Source of the DNA: Cryptomeria japonica
Taxonomy: Eukaryota; Streptophyta; Pinopsida; Cupressales; Cupressaceae
Reading direction: 5' to 3'
Assembly (NCBI RefSeq): GCF_030272615.1
Contig: NC_081415.1
Span: 376,727,392 to 376,791,391, forward strand
Length of the DNA: 64,000 bases
Below, one piece after another: positions 57,121-64,000 of this stretch (its first letter is position 1; each line of letters opens with the position of its first letter). The position numbers and the translations under genes are program-made. The notes beneath the pieces are model-generated. The model saw only the letters and a list, made by a program, of their open reading frames with translations, made no database searches and had not been told where the DNA came from.

Positions 57121-58010
57121 CAAAAGTTTTTAAAAAAGAATAATTTACCTTTTTACCAGTCCATGCCTCCTCTGGAATACCACCATCCAAAGGGGTTGAA
57201 GGTCCTCTATTTATCAAATAGACAATAGTATGTACAGCATCTGCCCAAAAATGTAAGGGCAATCCAGCATGCAATCTCATGCTCCTCACACGTTCCATTA
57301 TGGTCCTATTCATTCTCTATGACACACTATTTTCCTGTGGAGTTCCTGGAACTATCTTCTGCTTTCGAATCCCATTTAAGGAACAGTAGTCTTCAAATGC
57401 TTTTCTGCAATACTCACCTCCATTATCCGATCTGAGACACTTCAACTTTTTTCCTATCTCATTCTCAACCAAAAAGCTTTCCATTTCTTAAAAGTTTCAA
57501 AAACATCTGATTTTTGTTGTAGGAAATATACCCATGTTTTTCTGGTTGAGTCATCAATAAAAACAACATAATAACAAGAGCCACCAAGAGATGATACCTG
57601 AGCCGGTCCCCATACATCTGAATGTACAAGCTCTAACTTCTCACTCTTCTTCTCTTTCCCAACCTTGAGAAATCTGACTCTTTTCTGTTTACCATAAACA
57701 CAGTTTTCACAGAACTCTAAATCAATCTTCTTTAGTCCTGGCAATAGATTTTTGGAGTGAAGGATTTTCATCGCTTTCTCACTCATGTGCCCAAGCCTAT
57801 GGTGCCACATTAGTGAATCTGTTCCTGCAACATTTATTGTTGTTGTCCCTGCAGTAACTTTATCTATAGCAGCTAAGGTAGAGTAAGTGTTACCAGTACA
57901 CAGATATAATGTGCCTACCTTCGCACCTTTAGCTACTACTAATGATCCTTTAGTGACCTTCCACATACTGTCTGAGAAGGTAACTATGCAACCTTCACTA
58001 CCTAGTTGCC
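57121..58010 (-). pseudogene. pol: Element D integrase
   Basis: Copia integrase on the minus strand: HHRLGHMSEKAMKIL ... FCENCVYGKQKRVRF (HHCC zinc site, about 57875-57680), LVHSDVWGP (first Asp, about 57630), YYVVFIDDSTRKTWVYFL, LRSDNGGEYCRKAF (second Asp, about 57430-57390), TPQENSVS then TAG and RMNRTIMERVRS (Glu, about 57340-57280), HFWADAVHTIVYLINR and VNYSFLKTFGC at the E junction. The frame shifts near 57455-57485. All catalytic residues are present. Confidence 0.93.
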
Positions 58011-58029
58011 CTAGAGAAATTTAATTTCT

Positions 58030-58240
58030 TCTTAAATTAGGAACATGTCTTACTTCCTGCAGAAACCAGTCATTACCATTCTGCAACTTGATCTTTATCT
58101 TTCCTTTTCCAACAATTTGACAGGGCTCGCCATCACCCAAATATGCCTGTCCAAAATCACCTTGAACATAATCTAGAAAATATTTTCTATGGGGTGTAGC
58201 ATGAAATGAAGCCCCAGAATCTATTACCTAGGAATCATTA
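58030..58240 (-). pseudogene. Element D aspartic protease
   Basis: VIDSGASFHATPHRKYF (active-site DSGA, about 58228-58178), then YLGDGEPCQIVGKGKIKIKL and VRHVPNLRRN. This is the copia protease order. A TAG stands just before VIDSG (58229-58231) and a TAA ends RRN (about 58020). Confidence 0.9.
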
Positions 58241-58339
58241 ACATTATCCAAACATAAGATTAAAGCATCTTGTAAAGTATTACTTGCAATATTAGCTTCC
58301 TTACTATCATTTTCATTTTTGTCTCCTTCTTTGTTTTTC

Positions 58340-59112
58340 CGAGACCAACAGTCTTTCTTTAGATGTCCAGGCTTTCCGCAGTACCAGCAATCTTTCTTTC
58401 CTCTAGATTGAGAGCATCATTTCTTTGACTTCCCTCATGACTTCTCATTCCCAGGGCCTTTTCCTCTTTCCTTTGATCTTCCTCTATTCTCCACATTCAA
58501 AACACTACCTGATGATGTTGGGGTCTCACCTATGCTTTTCCTTCGCATTTCCTCGCTTAGGATAACACCAACAATATCATCAAATACCAAAGTATTTTTA
58601 CCATAGACAGAGTTACTTACAGCCATAACCAAGCTATTCCAGCTTTCTGGCAAAGAACATAAAATCAAGAGAGCCCTAACCTCTTCTGCAAAGGTAATTT
58701 TTACTGAAGACAATTAACTGGTAATTGTATTAAATTCATTTAAGTGCTCCGCTACAGATCCTTCCTCACTCATTTTCAAATTAAACAAACGCTTCATAAG
58801 AAATACCTTATTCGAAGTTGAGGGTTTCTCATACAACTTAGCCAATGTTGCCATCAAATCTACAGTTGTTTTTGCTTCTCTTATATTGAATGCTACAGAC
58901 GACGCAAAGCACAATTGAATGGATCCCAGTGCCTTTCTATCTAAAATGTCCCACTCTTCATCTGATATTGTGGTTGGTTTCTTTGCCTTTCCTTCCAATG
59001 GCTGCCACAAATCCTTTTGATACAGGTAATCATCCATCTGCATTTTCCAGAACTGATAATTCTGGCCATTAAACTTTTTGACCTTGAATTTGGAATCCTC
59101 CATTGCTCCCAC
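58340..59112 (-). pseudogene. gag: Element D Gag
   Basis: Starts at the ATG at 59112 (MGAMEDSKFKVKKFNGQNY). Blocks: WKMQMDDYLYQKDLWQPLEG, WDILDRKALGSIQLCFASSV, NKVFLMKRLFNLKMSEEGSV (about 58810-58750), an in-frame stop at 58714, FAEEVRALLILCSLPESWNS, LSEEMRRKS, and the zinc knuckle CWYCGKPGHLKKDC (about 58388-58347). This is the UBN2-type Gag of copia elements, closest in my memory to the Tnt1/Tork lineage. Confidence 0.93.
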
Positions 59113-59164
59113 TCAAATCTGAAAGTCCTGCCAATTTACAGAAAAACCTCACTCTAATACCAAT

Positions 59165-59594
59165 TGTTAGGGTTTCAAGCAGATCCGAAGCAAATATGAA
59201 CTAACAATTATATGTAGATTTAAATACAAAAGATAAAGAAATAAAACAGGACATAGATAACACAGAGATTTAACGTGGTTCACCCAGAATGGGTTACGTC
59301 CACCATAAACAGCCGTCCAATCTTTCTTATTATCCAGCAAAAATAGTACATCAACCTTACAATGTCTTAAACATCCTAGCCGCTTATAACATGTGTTTTT
59401 AGGGCAACAAACAAAGTCGGCCTTTTTAGGGTTTTATTACAATGTCGGTTTTCATCAATGAAAAATGGCAAAAAAAAATTTCTCGGGGGTTGCCGCCCCC
59501 GAACCCCTGCCCGGGGCCCAGCCCAGCCCCGGACCCCGGCGAGGATATGTGCTGAGTGTACAGTACTTTACTGATCAGTCGCCACATTTCAACA
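59165..59594 (-). repeat. Element D 5' LTR
   Basis: Right LTR, next to the reversed PBS (actctaatacca, 59151-59162). One base differs from the standard gctctgatacca in two places. Confidence 0.92.
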
Positions 59595-59599
59595 CTTCT

Positions 59600-59623
59600 G
59601 AGGCACCGGGCTCTGATACCAAT
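59600..59623 (-). promoter_or_regulatory. Element A primer binding site and start of leader
   Basis: Reversed initiator-Met PBS gctctgatacca (59610-59621), two bases from the A 5' LTR. The few bases to 59600 are the start of A's leader, continued at 46742. Confidence 0.88.
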
Positions 59624-60631
59624 TGTTGGAATCCAAAAACACTAAGAGAGGGGGGTGAATCAGTGTTTTACCGACAAAACTAATTCTGAACTTATTGCTT
59701 ATGAACTGGTTAACAGTATATAATTTTAAAGTGCATAAATAAAATAACACATAAAGAAGTAACACCATAACACCACTATTTATAGATGGAAAACCCTGCA
59801 AAGGGAAAAACCACAGTAGGATTGATACCCATAATATCTATATACTTGATCAAGGTATACAAATATTATATCGAGGGGATTGCACATGCAATTAGGCCAG
59901 CTTCCTAGAGCTCACTTCTCAAACAGAAGTCTCACTGACTTACACAACACTACAAAGTGATTACAATAAAAAATGAAGTTATAAATTGCATTTGACCATG
60001 TTGGCTAAGTTCTGGTTCAAGTTTTGTTAACCCTCTTTGTGTACCAGTTTACTGATGCTCTGTTCTACCATGTTCTGCTACCGGTTGAGACTATGCATGT
60101 GAAGCTGCACACTAAAGCTTCCTATCGCTGACCAAAATGCATACCATCAATCAGTGATTAATTTGCAACCATAATTGCATTCCAAATCATCATATAATCC
60201 ATTGCTAAAAGATCTCCTTAAATACCCTATTAACTTGTTAAACATGTTGGCCACAATGAAGAAAATGAAACCTGTCGGCTGTCGAATCACAAGGTATAAC
60301 ATACATAATCCCGATGACCATGTCGGCCTTCACATGCTAGCAAAAATTCCATGAAAGATAATCGGGGCCACAAGATATCTTAGCCAGGTCCCCCATCCTT
60401 AACCGGGTTCCAAATACATGATACTGAGATCAAAACTTAACTAGTTATAAAGCAAAGTCAATATACCAGTTGAGTGTAGTGAATATCAGTTAACCCAAAC
60501 AAACAAAAATGATAGATCATTAAATCCTAATAGAAAAAATAGACACCAGAAGATGAGTTGTTAGATGAGTTGCCATCAATGACAACCCTAAATGCCCTTT
60601 TTCCTTACCGGATGAATGTCAATTGCCAACA
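59624..60631 (-). repeat. Element A 5' LTR
   Basis: Matches 25168-26173 along its length with many substitutions. Hairpin aaaacactaa (59636-59645) / tcagtgtttt (59660-59669). Typical leader phrases follow (accgacaaaactaattctgaa). Confidence 0.88.
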
Positions 60632-61430
60632 CCCATATCATTAAATATATATTCTATAGCTCGATATCCTAAGTTATTTATGCTCAGGTCATCATATTTA
60701 TTATCGATGATTAAGTACACTTGGTATTAACAAAAACATTTTCACCATATCATTACATTTAGTTGCATTTCAATTAATTGCATTCATAATCATTCATTTT
60801 ATTATTGCACAATACATTTTATTTTAATCGCATTCATTAATTAATATCAGTGCATCAATACATTCCATATAATCGTAGGTGCATGGGATCATTGCATCAT
60901 TACATAAAGCACATATAGGTAAATGTCATACATCATCATGTAGGCATATCACATCATCGCATAATCATAAGCATCATATGAAATCTGCACAACAAGCATC
61001 ATCACCATCCATACATAAATACCAATGCATAATCATAAACATGCATAAATTTCATCATCACATTTCATAATCATAATCATATGTAAATAAGCATCATCAA
61101 CATCACATGTCCCAATCATATAAAGCATATTAGAAGAAAACCATATGCATACATCTCAATCAAATAGGCATATAACATCATCGTATAAACATCTAAGCAT
61201 ATAGAGAAGAACTCACATGTATCCATCACTCATGTAAATAAAGCATAAATCATGTAATGCATAGAATGCATCCAACCACATACTACATCTCATATGGTAA
61301 AATAATAATAAATGTCCAAGTGTACAATGATGTCAAATATATAAGAGAGACACATCTCAAGCCAAAATGAATCATCAAGTGTCTATAAGAGCATATATAC
61401 ATCCAAAATAGAGCACATAGATATAAAATG
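60632..61430. repeat. Element F 3' spacer with degenerate CAT-rich repeats
   Basis: After the A insertion F resumes. 60880-61430 is low-complexity, made of catcat, gcatcatc, cataatcataa and aaagcatat words. No gene. Confidence 0.6.
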
Positions 61431-61439
61431 TACTCCCCC

Positions 61440-63190
61440 CAAACACTGTCGACCTAGCTGAACCTCCTCCTACTCCCCTAGATGGATCAACATCTGGATC
61501 CTTGTCTTATGGATTCCTATGAGGTGGACTGGTAACACCCATGCTCTTTGTGCATGACCGACTTCATCTGGATCTCTCGAATGGTCTCTGCAATGATTGT
61601 CCTAGCAGCAATCCTCTCTAATCTATTTACAGTATCCTTAGTACGTTCATAATTCTCAATAGATGTATCTCTCTCAGCCTATAGCTAAGCAATCTATCCA
61701 TGAAATTGTCCAACCTATCTCTCCAGTTGTTGAACCATACTATATAATCCATCAATCTATGCTTGTTGTTGTTGTGGCAACATTCTAATCTGAACCATCA
61801 GTTGTTGTGATCCTAATTGTTGCTCAGATGGTTGAGGATCCTGACCTACCTATACTAGCACATCATCAAGAAGAACCGATGTCGGGGGCCTATTTGACCT
61901 CCTCCTCCAAAATAATGGTTGTTTCTCAACCTCCTCATCCCAACCTACCTCCTCACCACCACCACCAAACTCACCACCTCTCCTAGCATATCCTCTCCCC
62001 ATCCCTACCTCCACTCTCCTCCTACCTTAACCACCTCCATCTCTCGATCTCCATCTTTGCCCCTATGTCAAGGACTATCCTCATCATCAACCTCCTCTAA
62101 TGCACTTAGTGGCACTCCTCGACTAGTCAGCCTAGGAAACGGATGCTCTACCTAATACTAAGAAAAATGTGGTGTCGTACCCACATCTGAAATATCTAGT
62201 CTCATATCCCAAGTTGAACAAGGGAGTCGATAAAATTCTTCTTTAGTTGCCCCAAAATACAAGGAATGACCCCAATCTATTATGTCCTTGTGTGTTTGAC
62301 CATACCCGGAATAACCATGAGGCATACCCTCGGTCTGACCATACTACCTCCACACATGAGTCAAAATGAATCTCTCAACAATGTAGGGTGTCCATCCAAT
62401 CAGATATTGGGACTGACAAAGATGTGGTACCTCTATAGCATCCTCCTGGCAGACCTTGCAATCAAGATAAGGTCTCCATGTCACACTATCCAAATCATCC
62501 AAAACCCATCTCCAATACTCTAGTTTCTGAAACATAGGCTAGGAAACCATATCGCCATATTCATGAATGTAACCATGCTCGGCTGGCCATGATCAACATG
62601 CAACTAGGTGTGTCACCGCTATATGTTCCCAGGCCCATATCTACAATAATGTGACTCCTACTAATAAATTGATTGCCTCATCATATACTACCTAATGTAA
62701 ATTATGATAAAGGTGGGCCAACATGCAAACTTCCCATGCATAATGGGTACTATGTGTCACCATAATCTAAAAAATATGGCCCCACCTCACCACCAATCCA
62801 TGAGATCTCCTATCAAGACATAAAAATCATCCTACCAAACCAGCCAGTATAGATGGCAAAGGCTCATAAAACTCCACCATGTACTCCCAAATAACATCAG
62901 GTATCTTCCCCCCAATCTCATGATTATCATACTAAACTAACTCAAGTCAAGGGGATGTGAAGAATCCTATACACATCCTCAAGTGTGATAGTCATCTCTC
63001 CAATAGGCAAGTGGAACGTGTTGTGGTCACTATGCCACCTCTCTGCTAAAGAAGTCAACAATCCTTTGTTCGTCCTATACTCAGGTATATACAAAATATG
63101 TGATAGCCCATAGGATGCAATCATGGCTCTATAGGCATTAGTCAAATCTAGTCTCATTGAAAATGTATTCGGGAATCACTCTAGAGACAT
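61440..63190 (-). pseudogene. Plant mobile domain (PMD, MAIN-like) ORF antisense to F
   Basis: Minus strand, several frames. N-terminal block LTNAYRAMIASYGLSHILYI then LLTSLAERWHSDHNTFHLPI and GEMTITLEDVYRILHIPL (about 63150-62945) is the hallmark start of the plant mobile domain. Later blocks: HYAWEVCMLAHLYHNL, EYWRWVLDDLDSVTWRPYLD (about 62525-62465) and CQSQYLIGWTPYIVERFI then THVWR, matching the PMD 'W.PY ... L.G.....E....RV.RQF' pattern. Then comes a charged and Gln/Asn-rich tail. Frameshifts and stops throughout. PMD proteins occur both as host MAIN-like genes and inside Gypsy and Mutator elements; its place antisense and downstream of F integrase favours an extra ORF of F. Confidence 0.75.
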
Positions 63191-63219
63191 CAACACATCT
63201 ACATCCTCATGCAATGTGA

Positions 63220-63560
63220 TATCAACAAAATGTCAGTTATCTATCAAATCAATCAAACTCATCAATCAATTATCCTATCAACTCACTTGAGATTTTAATC
63301 AATCTCTTCGAACACCTATCAATGACTCTCATCAATCATGAGGTTGCACAATCAATCAATCTCATCAATCAATCAATTATCCTATCAGCTCATTTGATAT
63401 TTTATTCAATATCTTTGAGAACCTATCAGTGATGCTCATCAATCTTGAGGTCATGCAAACGATCAATACTATCAATCATCAATCTTTGAGTTTATATCAT
63501 TGACGCTCATCAATCATGAGGTCAATCAAACTCAATCAATCATTCAATCATGCCAAATCA
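63220..63560. repeat. Degenerate tandem repeat, unit about 115 bp
   Basis: Three units share aatcaattatcctatca.ctca, gatttt.atcaatctctt and ctcatcaatcatgaggtc (about 63267-63350, 63382-63460 and 63470-63530). AT-rich, non-coding. Confidence 0.65.
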
Positions 63561-64000
63561 TCAAAGTAATCAAGAACTTGACAATTTAATCTACAAAAAG
63601 AAAACAACACTATTTTAAATGCACTAAAATAGTCATTATATGCACCAAAATAGTCATCAAAAGTGCTAAAAATGAATCAAATGCGCAACTATACACATCA
63701 AAACTGCCAAATCATTATTCATTTGTGCTAAACCATTAATCCTATCAAATGCACCACAGCAATCATCAAAAGGACAAAAAAACCTATCAAATGTACAACA
63801 AAAAAAATCAAAAGTGCAAAAAGATTTCAAATGCGCCAAAATAAGCAAAAACCAAAAAAAAATTGCAAAATCAATCACAAACATTAACAAATTGATTAAA
63901 TCCTACAAAATCAAATATAACGAACAATCATGAGAGGTCGAAAAATTCACTCACTAGAGGTCCATACTCTATCGGTTGCTCGAATTGATGTTTATGGTAA
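63561..64000. other. Non-coding, short-word repeats
   Basis: Words such as aaaatagtcat, atcaaaagtgc and tcaaatgcgcc recur from 63610 to 63840. The minus-strand frame 63666-63890 is Phe/Cys/Asp-rich and repeat-driven. It may belong to F's 3' end or LTR, which I cannot demonstrate. Confidence 0.45.

Larger units (their letters stand above)
46743..59594 (-). mobile_element. Element D: Ty1-copia (Tork/Tnt1-like) inserted in ORF1 of A, carrying E
   Basis: LTRs 46743-47160 (418 bp) and 59165-59594 (430 bp), tgttagggtttcaagcag... to ...gccacatttcaaca, with exact TSD cttct (46738-46742 and 59595-59599). The reversed PBS actctaatacca (59151-59162) touches the right LTR; the reversed PPT atctcccacttgg touches the left. 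A complete copia order, Gag, protease, integrase, RT, RNase H, is present on the minus strand once E is removed. Own length about 5.0 kb, normal for this lineage. Confidence 0.93.
25168..60631 (-). mobile_element. Element A: non-autonomous, Sirevirus-like LTR element inserted in F, carrying B and D
   Basis: LTRs at 25168-26173 (1006 bp) and 59624-60631 (1008 bp), both starting tgttggaatcca and ending gattgccaaca or aattgccaaca. TSD cgcat (25163-25167) and cccat (60632-60636), 4 of 5. Minus orientation: the reversed PBS gctctgatacca (59610-59621) touches the right LTR and the reversed polypurine tract (atctccccctttggcat, 26174-26190) touches the left. After removing B (27154-42670) and D (46743-59594) about 7.1 kb remains, with ORF1 (coiled coil plus zinc knuckles) and ORF2. 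No RT, RNase H or integrase. Confidence 0.85.
7648..63190 (+). mobile_element. Element F: old Ty3-gypsy (Tat/Ogre-like) retrotransposon hosting all other insertions
   Basis: Pieces of one Gypsy polyprotein occur in order on the plus strand at 7648-10200 (Gag, protease, G-patch), 12225-12691 plus 20854-21015 (RT), 21966-22900 (RNase H plus second RNase H) and 23090-24290 (integrase). An antisense plant-mobile-domain ORF follows at about 61440-63190. Removing inserts I, G, J and A (each with a TSD) brings these pieces together; frame continuity is seen at the G and J junctions. The dual RNase H, G-patch and antisense ORF are known traits of the Tat/Ogre branch. The element's own length would be near 10 kb. 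Many stops show it is dead. LTRs were not found; the limits given are those of recognisable coding homology. Confidence 0.75.

Overview
This is a 64 kb stretch of plant nuclear DNA made almost entirely of transposable elements nested inside one another. I see no intact host gene. The evidence is plant-type LTR retrotransposons of the Ty1-copia and Ty3-gypsy groups, primer binding sites for initiator-Met tRNA, a plant LINE, a degenerate pentatricopeptide-repeat (PPR) pseudogene and a plant mobile domain. The AT-rich composition and depth of nesting suit a large-genome seed plant, perhaps a gymnosperm. That last point is inference. Letters A to J below are my own labels for the elements.

Layout. 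Positions 1-705 hold the C-terminal half of a LINE reverse transcriptase (minus strand). Positions 706-6079 are non-coding, with an AT-rich block, a (TG)60 microsatellite, the 3' end of an LTR and a decayed tandem repeat of about 190-198 bp. A PPR pseudogene (6080-6720) is split by a tRNA-type SINE with a target-site duplication (TSD). From about 7.6 kb to 63.2 kb runs one old Ty3-gypsy element of Tat/Ogre type (F). It has gag, protease, G-patch, RT, RNase H, an extra RNase H and integrase on the plus strand, and an antisense plant-mobile-domain ORF downstream.

F has been opened by four separate insertions: solo LTR I (10715-11955), chromovirus G (12692-20853), solo LTR J (21016-21965) and element A (25168-60631). 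G carries a miniature element H in its 3' LTR. A carries element B (which itself carries C in its 3' LTR) and copia element D (which itself carries E). Most junctions show a 5-bp TSD, exact or with one mismatch, so the order of events can be read directly: F, then A/G/I/J, then B/D/H, then C/E.

Most notable are A, B and C. They have three different LTR families but the same plan: a coiled-coil Gag-like ORF1 followed by a large unrecognised ORF2, and no reverse transcriptase or integrase. Several Sirevirus-like marks (coiled coil plus GLGY/GLGF plus zinc knuckles, multiple polypurine tracts) suggest they depend on a Sirevirus-like partner. A, B, C, the solo LTRs I and J, and the LTR end near 2.8 kb all carry a hairpin with a C-rich loop just inside the LTR 3' end, with compensating base changes between families. 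H contains two abutting 135-bp LTR-like units, each with a tRNA-like Pol III promoter. E is a gag-protease-only element with nearly intact coding capacity and the most similar LTRs.
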